DNA of 54,636 bases from Chitinophagaceae bacterium (GTDB lineage: Bacteria > Bacteroidota > Bacteroidia > Chitinophagales > Chitinophagaceae). The notes under the pieces are model-generated. The model was not told the origin of the DNA, did not search any database, and saw only the letters and a list, made by a program, of their open reading frames with translations. The stretch is taken from assembly GCA_025934485.1 (NCBI GenBank), contig JAICXX010000023.1, forward strand, positions 1 to 54,636. Direction: 5' to 3'. This document shows positions 1 through 8,100 of this stretch, in pieces. The stretch's first letter is position 1; the number at the start of each line of letters is the position of its first letter. The translations under genes and the position numbers were made by a program.

Positions 1-962
1 AAGGCAAGCCCCCAGAGTGCGAAATGTTTTCCCTTAAGGTTGTCTTTAAAAAACCTGCTGATCTTGGGCATCAGGTGCAATTTCTGCTTTTCGTTGACGT
101 CCATAACGGCGTCGAGGATACGGAATTCGTAGTCCACTTCCTGCGAGGACTTCACCAGCGCCTGTACGTCTTTGGGGAAGCAGGAGCCGCCATAGCCGAT
201 TCCGGGGAAGAGGAAGCGTTTGCCGATGCGTTCGTCGCTGCCGATACCGCGGCGGACCATATCGACGTCGGCGCCGAGGCGTTCGCAGAGCAGCGCGATC
301 TCGTTCATGAAGGTGATCTTCGTTGCGAGGAACGAGTTGGCGGCATATTTGGTGAGCTCGGCGGAGCGTTCATCCATGAAGATGATGGGGTTGCCCTGGC
401 GGACATACGGACTGTAGAGGTCGTTCATGAGCTTCCGGGCGCGTTCGGACGACGTGCCGATGACCACGCGGTCCGGCTTCATGAAGTCGTCTACCGCTAC
501 ACCTTCGCGAAGGAATTCGGGGTTGGAGACGACGTCGAACTCGCCTTTGTAATTTTTGCGGATGGCGGCGTGCACTTTCTCCGCCGTGCCGACGGGCACG
601 GTGCTTTTATCGACGATAACCTTATACTCTTTGAGGATCTTTCCGAGCTGGTCGGAGACACCCAGGATATACTTGAGATCGGCGGAGCCATCTTCACCGG
701 GAGGCGTGGGAAGCGCCAGAAAGATGATCTGGGCATCCTTTATCCCTTCTTCGAGGTTGTTGGTGAAACGAAGCCGTTCTTCCTTAAGGTTACGGAGAAA
801 AAGCTTTTCCAGGCCCGGTTCATAGATGGTGATCTGGCCATTGGACAATTTTTGCACTTTGTTGACATCGATGTCTACACATACCACATCATTACCTGTT
901 TCCGCAAAACAGGTCCCCGAAACGAGGCCGACATATCCGGTGCCGATCACTGCAATTTTCAT
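1..962 (-). CDS. UDP-glucose 6-dehydrogenase (3' end cut by window)
   Basis: Oxidises UDP-glucose to UDP-glucuronate with two NAD+ in the cytoplasm, supplying acidic sugars for envelope polysaccharide. Read on the minus strand, the protein begins MKIAVIGTGYVGLV (Rossmann GxGxxG, residues 7-12), continues with a PTPPGEDGSADL nucleotide-sugar segment near residue 85, the hinge region SAELTKYAANSF (about 200-211), and the catalytic-cysteine motif GYGGSCFPKD with Cys261. About 320 residues are present; the family is about 430-450 long, so the C-terminal UDP-binding domain lies outside the window. The start is the ATG at 962-960. It lies 29 nt downstream of the aminotransferase gene and is probably cotranscribed with it, a pairing typical of polysaccharide clusters. 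Family assignment is secure; the end product is not determinable here. Confidence 0.95.
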   Translation of the reverse strand, partial: MKIAVIGTGYVGLVSGTCFAETGNDVVCVDIDVNKVQKLSNGQITIYEPGLEKLFLRNLKEERLRFTNNLEEGIKDAQIIFLALPTPPGEDGSADLKYILGVSDQLGKILKEYKVIVDKSTVPVGTAEKVHAAIRKNYKGEFDVVSNPEFLREGVAVDDFMKPDRVVIGTSSERARKLMNDLYSPYVRQGNPIIFMDERSAELTKYAANSFLATKITFMNEIALLCERLGADVDMVRRGIGSDERIGKRFLFPGIGYGGSCFPKDVQALVKSSQEVDYEFRILDAVMDVNEKQKLHLMPKISRFFKDNLKGKHFALWGLA

Positions 963-991
963 AAAGATCTTGTTTGGTTATGTTAGGTCAA

Positions 992-2122
992 TTAATTGTT
1001 TATGTATCCCAGAACCGAAGCGCTGATCGCCTGCAGCTGCTCTTCGTCCAATTCCGTATGCATGGGTAGGGAGATGACCCTTTCCGTTAGCCAGTCCGTG
1101 GTTTCGAGGTGGTAGTTGCCTCCGCCCATGGCCGCGAACATCTGTTGGCGGTGGGCCGGCACCGGATAATAGATCATCGAAGGAATGTTCCTGGAGGCCA
1201 GGAATTCGTTCAATCCATTCCGGTCCACGCCTTCGAGGACCAGCGTATACTGGTGAAATACGTGATGACTGTAAGGCGCCCGGTATGGCGTCGTTATCTT
1301 CGGGTGAGCTTTGAATGCCTTGTCATAATAGTCTGCTGCGGCACGTCTGGCGGCGATGTATTCGTCCAGCTTTTTCAGTTTCACATTCAAAACGGCTGCC
1401 TGGAGGGAGTCGAGGCGGCTGTTACAGCCCACCATATCGTGATAATAACGACGGCTCTGTCCATGGTTTGCAATCATTTTCAACCGGCTAGCTAACGCGT
1501 CATCGTCGGTAAATATTGCCCCGCCGTCGCCGTAACAGCCCAAATTTTTGGAGGGAAAGAAGGACGTAGTACCGATATGTCCGATAGTCCCCGTTTTTTT
1601 GGCTTTTCCGTCGGGGTAACGGTAGTCGCCGCCGATCGCCTGGGCGTTATCTTCGATAACGTGGAGTTTATGTTTATTTGCGATCGCCATGATCTCCTGC
1701 ATAGCCGCGGAATGGCCGTAGAGGTGCACGGGAATGATCGCACGCGTTTTTGGGGTGATGGCTTTTTCGATGGCAACCGGGTCGATGCAAAAGGTCTTTG
1801 GATCGACATCTACGAATACTGGTTTCAGTTTGAGCAGCGCGACAACTTCGGTGGTCGCGATAAAGGTGAACGAGGGCGTGATGACTTCGTCTCCGGGTTG
1901 GAGATCGAGGGCCATGAGTGCTATCTGCAGGGCATCGGTGCCGTTCGCGCAAGGGATCACGTGGCGGGAACCGGTATATTGGGAGAGGCCGGCGGCGAAA
2001 TCCGTAACAGCCTTGCCGTTGATAAACGCGGTACTTTCCAATACCTCCTGAATAGCGGCGTCGACCTCACTTTTAATTTTTGTATATTGCCGTTTTAGAT
2101 CAACCATTTGGATGGGCCGCAT
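992..2122 (-). CDS. DegT/DnrJ/EryC1/StrS family PLP-dependent sugar aminotransferase
   Basis: A 376-residue fold-type I aminotransferase of the family that transaminates nucleotide-linked keto-sugars. Visible marks are the substrate/PLP loop CANGTDAL (58-65), the PLP-ring aspartate in IEDNAQ (D158), the Schiff-base lysine in FFPSKNLGCYGDGG (K192) and the C-terminal YYPVPAHRQ segment that closes the active site. Length is normal for the family. The start MRPIQMVDLK is used; an internal Met at residue 6 (MVDLKRQY) is an equally usual start. It precedes UDP-glucose dehydrogenase by 29 nt, so the two probably act in the same amino- or uronic-sugar pathway. The exact sugar cannot be read from the sequence. 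It is divergent from kdtA, with about 70 nt between the starts. Confidence 0.93.
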   Translation of the reverse strand: MRPIQMVDLKRQYTKIKSEVDAAIQEVLESTAFINGKAVTDFAAGLSQYTGSRHVIPCANGTDALQIALMALDLQPGDEVITPSFTFIATTEVVALLKLKPVFVDVDPKTFCIDPVAIEKAITPKTRAIIPVHLYGHSAAMQEIMAIANKHKLHVIEDNAQAIGGDYRYPDGKAKKTGTIGHIGTTSFFPSKNLGCYGDGGAIFTDDDALASRLKMIANHGQSRRYYHDMVGCNSRLDSLQAAVLNVKLKKLDEYIAARRAAADYYDKAFKAHPKITTPYRAPYSHHVFHQYTLVLEGVDRNGLNEFLASRNIPSMIYYPVPAHRQQMFAAMGGGNYHLETTDWLTERVISLPMHTELDEEQLQAISASVLGYINN

Positions 2123-2191
2123 AATTATTTGTCTTTGTCTTTATTCGTCCTTAAACGGGCACAAACCTACTGCAAAATTGTGGTTTATAAA

Positions 2192-3619
2192 ATGAGCATT
2201 ATCTTTTATCATGTTTTTTTGTTGTTGTACAAGACGGGCATCCGATTGATCGCGCCATGGAATCGCAAAGCGAAGCTGTGGCTGGAGGGGCGGCGGGGAC
2301 TTTTCGAGCAGATGCGGGGGGAATTGACCGAGTCCGGACGGGTTCGCGCGGGATCTGGCCCCGTGATCTGGATGCATTGTGCATCCCTGGGTGAGTTTGA
2401 ACAGGGGCGGCCGGTGATCGAAGGTTTGCGGCGGATGCTGCCGGAGTGCCGTATCGTGCTGACCTTTTTTTCTCCCAGCGGTTATACGACAAAAAAAGGT
2501 TATGCGGGTGCGGATCATATCTTTTATCTACCCCTCGACAGTCCGCGTAATGCCCGCAGCTTTATCGATCTGGTGCAGCCGGACATCGTGCTATGGGTGA
2601 AATACGATTATTGGTATTATTTTCTCGTCGAATTGAAAAAACGAAAGATCCCCACGTTGCTTATATCGGGCATCTTCCGGCCAGATCAGCCTTTTTTCCG
2701 ATGGTATGGCCGTTTGCATCGTTATATGCTGGAATGTTTCACGCATCTTTTTGTGCAGACGGAGGCTTCGCGTTTGCTGCTGGAGCGGCTGCGGTTAACG
2801 AACCAGGTCACGGTAAGCGGGGATACGCGATTCGACCGGGTGATCGGTATTGCGGAGGCGGGCGAGCCGTTGTCACTGGTCGCGGAATTCTGTGGGAATG
2901 CGCCCGTGATCGTCGCGGGCAGCACTTGGGAGGAGGACGAGGAGGAGCTGGATCATTATGCCAATTCGCATCCCGAGATGCGGTTCATTGTAGCGCCGCA
3001 TGAGATCGGGGAAGACCGAATGAGGGAGATCGAGCGGCTGTTCCGGCATTCCGTGCGGTATTCGGTGCTGAAATCGGACGGGCGGAAGCCGGACGGGCGG
3101 ACGCCGGACGGGCGCCCAAGTCAGGGGGGCGCCAATAGTCCGGCGGGAGGGGGCGCTGCCGGTCCGATGGGTGGCTCTGCGGCGGGCCGTAAGGGGGCAG
3201 GCGGCTCTAAGGGACTCGGCAGCTGGCCGGAGCCCAACGTCCTGATCATAGACAATATCGGCATGTTGTCGCGGCTGTACCGATATGCAACGATCGCCTA
3301 TATCGGCGGCGGTTTTGGGGACGATGGGGTACACAATGTGCTGGAGGCGGCGGTATATGGCAAGCCGGTGATGTTTGGACCCGTGATCGAGAAATACATC
3401 GAGGCGGTTGAACTGGTAGAGGGGGGAGGCGGGCTGATCATCGACAGCGCGCTGGAGGCGGAAAAAGTTTTTGACCGCCTGTTAAAGAACCCGGAAGAAT
3501 GCCGGGAAGCGGGTGCGGCGGCAAGAGATTATGTGTATTCGAAACGGGGTGCCACCGAAAAGATCATAAACTACCTAAAGTCGCAAAATTTGCTGGAGCG
3601 AAACACGAAAAATGGCTAA
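2192..3619 (+). CDS. kdtA: 3-deoxy-D-manno-octulosonic acid (Kdo) transferase
   Basis: GT-B glycosyltransferase that moves Kdo from CMP-Kdo to lipid IVA in lipopolysaccharide assembly at the inner membrane. The N-terminus MSIIFYHVFLLLYKTG is the usual membrane anchor; HCASLGEFEQG carries the catalytic-base Glu (E68); the C-terminal half has IAYIGGGFGDDGVHNVLEAA and KPVMFGP, hallmark acceptor/donor motifs. The ATG at 2192 is preferred to an upstream in-frame start at 2108 because family proteins begin at this anchor. Odd feature: residues about 294-344 are a Gly/Ala/Arg/Pro-rich low-complexity block (DGRKPDGRTPDGRP, then GGANSPAGGGAAG) inserted before the conserved NVLIIDNIGMLS, and it contains a copy of a dispersed GC-rich repeat (3103-3152). 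At 475 residues it is longer than the usual 410-430. Confidence 0.94.
   Translation: MSIIFYHVFLLLYKTGIRLIAPWNRKAKLWLEGRRGLFEQMRGELTESGRVRAGSGPVIWMHCASLGEFEQGRPVIEGLRRMLPECRIVLTFFSPSGYTTKKGYAGADHIFYLPLDSPRNARSFIDLVQPDIVLWVKYDYWYYFLVELKKRKIPTLLISGIFRPDQPFFRWYGRLHRYMLECFTHLFVQTEASRLLLERLRLTNQVTVSGDTRFDRVIGIAEAGEPLSLVAEFCGNAPVIVAGSTWEEDEEELDHYANSHPEMRFIVAPHEIGEDRMREIERLFRHSVRYSVLKSDGRKPDGRTPDGRPSQGGANSPAGGGAAGPMGGSAAGRKGAGGSKGLGSWPEPNVLIIDNIGMLSRLYRYATIAYIGGGFGDDGVHNVLEAAVYGKPVMFGPVIEKYIEAVELVEGGGGLIIDSALEAEKVFDRLLKNPEECREAGAAARDYVYSKRGATEKIINYLKSQNLLERNTKNG
3103..3152 (+). repeat. GC-rich ~50 bp dispersed repeat, copy A (inside kdtA)
   Basis: Shares the string GCCGGAC..GCGCCCAAGTCAGG, then GGCGCCAA and TCCGGCGG, with copies at 33264-33316 and 33931-33981. 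The core is an inverted repeat: GGCGCCC and GGGCGCC flank AAGTCAGGG. Just upstream (3072-3115) a unit resembling GCCGGACGGGCGGA is repeated about three times. The repeat is read here as GRPSQGGANSPAGG. Confidence 0.75.
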
Positions 3620-3656
3620 TGTCCGTCCTTCGGACAAGCCGCCTCCGGCGGCTTCA
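3620..3656 (-). repeat. Stem-loop plus CCGAAGG repeat between convergent genes
   Basis: Between the convergent stops of kdtA (3619) and the 317-residue gene (3654). On the minus strand, right after that gene's TGA, is a perfect 8-bp stem with a 3-nt loop (AAGCCGCC / GGCGGCTT, 3654-3636), then GTCCGAAGGAC (a 5-bp hairpin, 3635-3625), then GGACATTAGCC. The same order occurs after sucA (42314-42273) and before gdh (8483-8520). It may also act as a bidirectional transcription end, but no T-run follows on either strand. Confidence 0.7.
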
Positions 3657-4607
3657 AGAAAATCGTCTTTTGACTAACTGATAGAAGTGGCGGGTGGCTT
3701 CGCGGTTCTCATCCCAGCCGAGCTTCACCTTGAGCTCTCTTTCCATCCAGTACTCTGCTTCGGGGAGGATCCTGAATCCGTTGATGGTCTTGAGGCTTCG
3801 TTCATACATGACTTCGTCGCCTCTAAAAAGTTGATTGATAAACACGTAGCGATCGTTGACGCCAATGGCTTTTTTCAGATCGCGGACCGGGGTATCATTG
3901 AGCGCCGATTTGAGATCGGCTACTTCCGACTTGAGCTTGTCGTTGAGGGAGGTGGTGCTGTTGCCGATGACATCGTTGACTTCGCGCGAACGTTGGGACA
4001 GGGTGAACCGGTCGGTAGGTTTTTCGGCCAGCGGGTCGAAAGGCCATTGACCTCTTTCCGGCGCTTTTTGGAGCGTGATGGTCTCTGCCGGGATCTCGGG
4101 CTCGCCGGATGTGGGGGCAATAAAGCCCGCGGCGGGGACATTGGCTACCGCGGCGGCGGGGACATTTACCATGCCCGGGACGGAGTTGGCGCCATTGGTG
4201 CCGTTGAGACCCGGAGTTCCGTTGAGACCCGGAGTTCCGTTCAGACCAGGCGTGCCGTTGACTGTTCCGTTGCGCTGGGGAGCTGTCTCGCGACTGACGG
4301 CCGGCTCGCGGCGGGGTTCGGCTGTGGGCTCGCGACGGGGTTCCGGGCTGGGCTCATAGCGTTCCTGCGGAGCCGGGGCCTGCTGAGCCACAGGTTGGGC
4401 ATGAGCTGCGGGTTGGGCATATATTTTGGATGCCGATGGCATCATTACCGCTATTTTTGTCGGCAATACTTTGGCGGGGGCCGGCTGAGAGGCCAAAAGG
4501 TTTAACTCGGCTTCCAATAGTTTGGCCGTTTCGAGCATTTGAGAAGGCTCTGCCTTGCGATCAAATTGCTCTTTCAATTGGATTATCAGTTCTTTAAGTC
4601 GTTCCAT
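3654..4607 (-). CDS. Unrecognised protein with coiled-coil N-terminus, NGTPGL repeats and conserved C-terminus
   Basis: A 317-residue protein I cannot assign to a named family. Residues 1-42 (MERLKELIIQLKEQF..LEAELNLLAS) look like an amphipathic coiled coil. Residues about 50-185 are low complexity: Pro/Ala/Gln/Glu-rich PEPRREPTAEPRREP stretches followed by three tandem NGTPGL units. Residues about 210-317 are well-formed and look conserved, with DLKKAIGVNDRYVFINQLFRGD and YWMERELKVKLGWDE; related C-terminal segments occur widely in hypothetical proteins of this phylum. There is no signal peptide or membrane segment, so a cytoplasmic scaffold-like protein is an inference. It is convergent with kdtA and divergent from tdk, so the context gives no pathway. 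Confidence 0.85.
   Translation of the reverse strand: MERLKELIIQLKEQFDRKAEPSQMLETAKLLEAELNLLASQPAPAKVLPTKIAVMMPSASKIYAQPAAHAQPVAQQAPAPQERYEPSPEPRREPTAEPRREPAVSRETAPQRNGTVNGTPGLNGTPGLNGTPGLNGTNGANSVPGMVNVPAAAVANVPAAGFIAPTSGEPEIPAETITLQKAPERGQWPFDPLAEKPTDRFTLSQRSREVNDVIGNSTTSLNDKLKSEVADLKSALNDTPVRDLKKAIGVNDRYVFINQLFRGDEVMYERSLKTINGFRILPEAEYWMERELKVKLGWDENREATRHFYQLVKRRFS
4201..4254 (-). repeat. Three tandem 18-bp units encoding NGTPGL
   Basis: Three in-frame copies of an 18-bp unit lie end to end at 4201-4218, 4219-4236 and 4237-4254. The first two are identical and the third differs at a few bases. Each encodes the six residues NGTPGL in the linker of the minus-strand gene at 3654-4607. Near-identity suggests recent slippage or unequal exchange. 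Confidence 0.9.
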
Positions 4608-4641
4608 GGTACTAGTTGATAGAGCACTAAGGGTTAGTATT

Positions 4642-4649
4642 CAAACATA
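4642..4649 (-). promoter_or_regulatory. Putative -7 element of the 3654-4607 gene
   Basis: On the minus strand this reads TATGTTTG, an exact match to the Bacteroidota TAnnTTTG -7 element, 35 nt before the gene's ATG. No clear -33 element at standard spacing was found. Confidence 0.4.
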
Positions 4650-4691
4650 TTATAAAGTTATAACAAATTCCGAACCTAATTTACACGTATC

Positions 4692-5261
4692 ATGTTCATT
4701 GAGCCCAATATGACGGGTGAAAAACGCGGTTGGATCGAGGTTATCTGCGGGTCGATGTTCTCCGGGAAGACGGAGGAATTGATCAGGAGGCTAAAGCGCG
4801 CTAAAATTGCCAATCTAAAAGTAGAGATCTTTAAACCTGCCATGGATACCCGCTATCATGAGCAGGACATTGTATCGCATGATGAGAACGCAATTCAATC
4901 AACACCTATCGATAACTCCCAGACCATCCTTTTGCTAGCCTCGGATGTCGATGTCGTCGGCATCGACGAGGCTCAGTTCTTCGATGACCAACTCCCCGAA
5001 GTCTGCGACCAGCTTGCGCTTCGCGGTGTTCGGGTGATCGTCGCGGGTCTGGATATGGATTATATGGGCAAGCCTTTCGGGCAGATGCCTTTCCTTCTCG
5101 CCAAAGCTGATTACATAACCAAGTTGCATGCCATTTGTGTCAAATGTGGAAATATAGCCAACTATTCGTTCCGCAAAAAAGCTTTAGCAGGGCAGATATT
5201 ATTGGGTGAAAAGGACGTCTACGAGCCGCGTTGCCGCGTTTGTTATTATACTTTGCCCTAA
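4692..5261 (+). CDS. tdk: Thymidine kinase (type II)
   Basis: Phosphorylates thymidine to dTMP with ATP in the nucleotide salvage pathway. The 189-residue protein has the P-loop [10 protein letters not shown] (20-29), the DEAQFF motif (92-97) with catalytic Glu93, the lasso/substrate region around [12 protein letters not shown] (119-130) and the four zinc-binding cysteines C149, C152, C181 and C184 as CVKC and CRVC. Length and order are those of the bacterial tetrameric type II enzyme. The ATG at 4692 is used; a second Met at residue 7 is possible. It stands alone, divergent from the 3654-4607 gene. Confidence 0.97.
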   Translation: MFIEPNMTGEKRGWIEVICGSMFSGKTEELIRRLKRAKIANLKVEIFKPAMDTRYHEQDIVSHDENAIQSTPIDNSQTILLLASDVDVVGIDEAQFFDDQLPEVCDQLALRGVRVIVAGLDMDYMGKPFGQMPFLLAKADYITKLHAICVKCGNIANYSFRKKALAGQILLGEKDVYEPRCRVCYYTLP

Positions 5262-5330
5262 CACGTAGGACCTGGCACGCGATATGCAACGCAGTTAAAT
5301 TTTAACGATTCTTTTCAATTTAAACCAGCC

Positions 5331-6584
5331 ATGAAATTGATCCCTGGCCTGCTATCGCTTTTCTGTGTGCTTTCCGTACCTGTCCTGGCGCAGGAAAATC
5401 TTCAGAATGGATATGTCGTCACTGCCAGCGGGGATACCCTCCGGGGACGGATCGAACAGCAAGAATGGGTGGCCACTCCGGGCAGAATCGTCTTTATGGA
5501 TGGCCGCACCGGGCAGCGGGCGGAGTATACCACACTCCAGCTAAGCGCTTTTGGGGTCCGGGATGAGGTCTACCGGGGATATACGGTGAAGCTTTACCCC
5601 TATTCACGGGACCCCGGAGTAGTCACGGCCAGCAACTGGAGCAGCCATCCGTACGATACGACGATCTTTTTGCGGCTTATCACCCGGGGCCGGCTTAGCC
5701 TTTGGGGCTATCAGGATTCGACCGATGTAGTCTATTTCTTTATCCAAAAGGGCCAGCAGCCGCCGGTTCAGCTGCGCGTGCAGGATCGGGTAGTCGTGCA
5801 TGGGGCTGCCAGTACGGTGATCACCGACGATGTCTATAAATTTCAGCTCGCTGATTATGTAGCTGCCTGCTCGAAGATCGCGGAGCGGCCCGAGCCGGTG
5901 GCGTATGAAGAGAATGCGCTCAAAACGCTCATCGATACGTATAACCAATGCGGAGGCGGTTCGGAAAATCGCGGCAGGCGGCGGTTCGTCGCCCATGTTT
6001 TGGTGTTGGGCGGGGGCCTTCAATCTGCGGTGAAACCAGGGGGCAAATCGGATGCTACCTATGCCCACTGGCCGGCTTTTAGCGGACCCACCGGCGGGCT
6101 GGGTGTCTGGATCTCCCCAGCCAGGGGAAATAAGGCCAGAAGACGCTGGGGGCTGGTGATCGATGCGTTATACGACGATTTTATGGTGAACAGCGGCATT
6201 TTCCATAAAAATTATTACCAGATCTATACCGGCAAAATGGACTATATGGAGGTGAAGGGGAACATCCAGCTGCGCTATGCCTTTCCTATAGGCGACTTCC
6301 GGCCTTTTCTTGGCGTTGGATTTTCGAACTCATTGATTTTCAGTAATTCCAGTTCCCAAAAATACTTCGATCAGAGCGACCATACGGTGATTAGGCAGTC
6401 TCTCTTTGGCCCGGGCGTGCAGTGGGCGATGTACCGGCCGGGCGGTTTCGGGGTGATCGGGTTAGCCTGGAAACGATGGAGCCTGGAGGCGCGGTATGAG
6501 CAAACGATGCCGCTGGTCAACACGACTTCCGGGATCAAGGTGCCGGTGACTAATTTATATGCCTTGGCCGCCTTTGCGTTTTAG
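5331..6584 (+). CDS. Secreted protein with C-terminal outer-membrane beta-barrel character
   Basis: A 417-residue protein with a clear signal peptide (MKLIPGLLSLFCVLSVPVLAQ). Residues about 25-75 (NGYVVTASGDTLRGRIEQQEW, GRIVFMDGRTGQRAEYT) match an N-terminal domain often seen in Bacteroidota proteins that begins with a GDTLxGxI strand. From about residue 215 the sequence alternates hydrophobic and polar residues with aromatic strand ends (HVLVLGGGLQ, GLVIDALYDDF, IQLRYAFPIGDFRPFLGVGFS, WSLEARYEQTMPL) and ends in LYALAAFAF, a C-terminal aromatic as in outer-membrane barrels. The function is unknown; location in the outer membrane is an inference. No operon partner is evident: the next gene, ccmB, starts after a gap with its own promoter. 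Confidence 0.85.
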   Translation: MKLIPGLLSLFCVLSVPVLAQENLQNGYVVTASGDTLRGRIEQQEWVATPGRIVFMDGRTGQRAEYTTLQLSAFGVRDEVYRGYTVKLYPYSRDPGVVTASNWSSHPYDTTIFLRLITRGRLSLWGYQDSTDVVYFFIQKGQQPPVQLRVQDRVVVHGAASTVITDDVYKFQLADYVAACSKIAERPEPVAYEENALKTLIDTYNQCGGGSENRGRRRFVAHVLVLGGGLQSAVKPGGKSDATYAHWPAFSGPTGGLGVWISPARGNKARRRWGLVIDALYDDFMVNSGIFHKNYYQIYTGKMDYMEVKGNIQLRYAFPIGDFRPFLGVGFSNSLIFSNSSSQKYFDQSDHTVIRQSLFGPGVQWAMYRPGGFGVIGLAWKRWSLEARYEQTMPLVNTTSGIKVPVTNLYALAAFAF

Positions 6585-6600
6585 GCTATTCGGCGGCTCC

Positions 6601-6630
6601 TTGTGAATTGGGCATATTGATGTAGGTTTG
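6601..6630 (+). promoter_or_regulatory. Putative ccmB promoter
   Basis: TTG at 6601-6603 and TAGGTTTG at 6623-6630 are separated by 19 nt, the normal arrangement of Bacteroidota -33 and -7 elements. Transcription would begin near 6637, upstream of the conserved start of ccmB but leaving no room for an earlier start codon. Confidence 0.5.
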
Positions 6631-6691
6631 CGGCAAAATTGCCGGTATACGCTCCTTTTCTCATATTCTCACGTTATTTAAGAAAGACCTT

Positions 6692-7306
6692 TTGCTGGAG
6701 GTGCGGCAACAGTATACTTTTTATGGGGTGTTGTTGTATGTCGCCTCTACCATTTTCGTGCTGCATCTGGCAATGTGGGAGCCGGAGGGACCGGTGTGGA
6801 AAGGACTTTTCTGGATGATGATGCTGTTCATCTGCGTCAATGCGGTTGCCAAGAGCTTTTTGCAGGAGGGTAAAGAGCGGCTGCTGTACTTCTATACGAT
6901 CGCCGGTGCACGGGATTTCATCCTGTCGAAATTGTTGTTCAATGCGCTGCTGATGGTGGTTATGAGCCTGCTGAGCGTAGGGTTGTTCCTGCTGATGTTG
7001 GGTGATCCTACAACGCAGGTGTGGCTTTTTGTATTGCTGAGCATGTTGGGTGGGTTCAGTCTGAGCCTGGTGTTTACGTTCCTGGCGGCGATCGCGGCGC
7101 GGGCGCAACAAAGCTCGGCGCTGATGGCCATCATGGGTTTTCCGCTGGTGATCCCGCAGCTGTTGTTGCTCAACAAGGCTTCGACGGTGGCTTTCGAGAA
7201 TGTCCTGCAGGGTGGGTTCGGGTCGATGATCCTGCTGATCATCGGGCTGGATGTTTTGCTGGTGGCGATGGCGATCATTCTTTTTCCTTTTTTATGGAAG
7301 GACTGA
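6692..7306 (+). CDS. ccmB: Haem exporter permease CcmB
   Basis: Membrane subunit of the CcmABCD haem-handling ABC complex used in cytochrome c maturation. About six hydrophobic segments are visible (VLLYVASTIFVLHLAM, LFWMMMLFICVNAVA, LLFNALLMVVMSLLSVGLFLLML, LSMLGGFSLSLVFTFLAAIA, ALMAIMGFPLVIPQLLLL, SMILLIIGLDVLLVAMAIILF), together with the family motif EGKERLLYFY. The start is doubtful. The TTG at 6692 is the first permitted start in frame, but codons upstream encode ILTLFKKDLLLEVRQQY, which is the normal CcmB N-terminus, and no ATG, GTG or TTG exists between the in-frame stop at 6623 and 6692. A non-standard start (ATA 6647 or ATT 6665) is possible. It is followed after 77 nt by ccmC. Confidence 0.9.
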   Translation: MLEVRQQYTFYGVLLYVASTIFVLHLAMWEPEGPVWKGLFWMMMLFICVNAVAKSFLQEGKERLLYFYTIAGARDFILSKLLFNALLMVVMSLLSVGLFLLMLGDPTTQVWLFVLLSMLGGFSLSLVFTFLAAIAARAQQSSALMAIMGFPLVIPQLLLLNKASTVAFENVLQGGFGSMILLIIGLDVLLVAMAIILFPFLWKD

Positions 7307-7335
7307 CAGGAACCGCCGGTTTGCGCTACTTTGAT

Positions 7336-7343
7336 TATTTTTG
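7336..7343 (+). promoter_or_regulatory. Putative -7 element before ccmC
   Basis: TATTTTTG matches TAnnTTTG exactly and lies 40 nt before the ccmC ATG in the 77-nt ccmB-ccmC gap. No -33 element at normal spacing is visible, so an internal promoter is only possible. Confidence 0.3.
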
Positions 7344-7383
7344 CAATCCATAAGGAGAGCATTTGTACCAATAAGATAGTTAT

Positions 7384-8043
7384 ATGCTTCGACAGAAATG
7401 GTGGAAAATAGTATGTGTAATCTTGTTATTGTATACCGTGGTGGCAGGATTCCTGGGTAGCGTACCTGCCGAGCCCATCCTGAACGAAACGATCCGCAAC
7501 CTGTACTTTCACGTGGCGATGTGGATGGCCATGATGATCACCCTTACCGTGTCGGTGATCTATTCCGTCAAATATTTGCGCACCAACAAGCATGTTTATG
7601 ACATTTATGCCCTGGAATATGCCAAGACTGGCATCCTGTTCGGCGTCCTGGGGCTCATCACCGGTTCCGTATGGGCAAGATGGACCTGGGGGTCGTTTTG
7701 GAGCAATGACCCGAAACAGCTGGGAGCGACCATCGCATTGCTGATCTATCTGGCCTATCTGGTGTTGCGTAATTCCATGACGGACCTGGATAAACGCGCC
7801 CGGATCGGGGCAGTGTACAATATTTTTGCATTTGCGATGTTATTCCCTACCATTTGGATCGTTCCGCGGATGGTAGATAGTTTGCACCCGGGGGGAATGG
7901 GTAATTCGTTCAATATTGAAATGGATCCCCGGCTGCGGGAAGTTTTCTATCCGGGTGCGATACCGGGGTGGACGCTGCTCGGGGTTTGGATCACGACGTT
8001 GCGTATCCGGCTACAGCTGGTGGCGGAGCGGCGACATCCATGA
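7384..8043 (+). CDS. ccmC: Haem lyase/exporter CcmC (CcsA-type WWD protein)
   Basis: Polytopic inner-membrane protein that presents haem on the periplasmic side for transfer to the chaperone CcmE. The 219 residues contain six predicted membrane segments, the tryptophan-rich WWD signature WARWTWGSFWSNDPK (97-111) and the two candidate axial haem ligands H43 (LYFHVAMW) and H168 (SLHPGG). Length is typical for CcmC rather than the much larger CcmF or CcsBA. It lies between ccmB and a CcmD-like small protein. Neither ccmA nor ccmE is in the window. Confidence 0.93.
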   Translation: MLRQKWWKIVCVILLLYTVVAGFLGSVPAEPILNETIRNLYFHVAMWMAMMITLTVSVIYSVKYLRTNKHVYDIYALEYAKTGILFGVLGLITGSVWARWTWGSFWSNDPKQLGATIALLIYLAYLVLRNSMTDLDKRARIGAVYNIFAFAMLFPTIWIVPRMVDSLHPGGMGNSFNIEMDPRLREVFYPGAIPGWTLLGVWITTLRIRLQLVAERRHP

Positions 8044-8060
8044 CGGACTACGGGTCCGTC
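8042..8060 (+). repeat. Hairpin directly after the ccmC stop
   Basis: A perfect 7-bp stem (GACGGAC / GTCCGTC) with loop TACGG overlaps the ccmC stop codon. There is no T-run, so it fits an mRNA processing or stabilising hairpin better than an intrinsic terminator. Confidence 0.5.
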
Positions 8061-8100
8061 GGCCACAACCGAGCCCTCCGGGCGAAGGTTGCGAACGAGA

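Noticed and set aside
24-986. A 320-residue plus-strand open frame at the window start
   Set aside because: The complementary strand encodes UDP-glucose dehydrogenase with intact nucleotide and cysteine motifs; this frame is its shadow.
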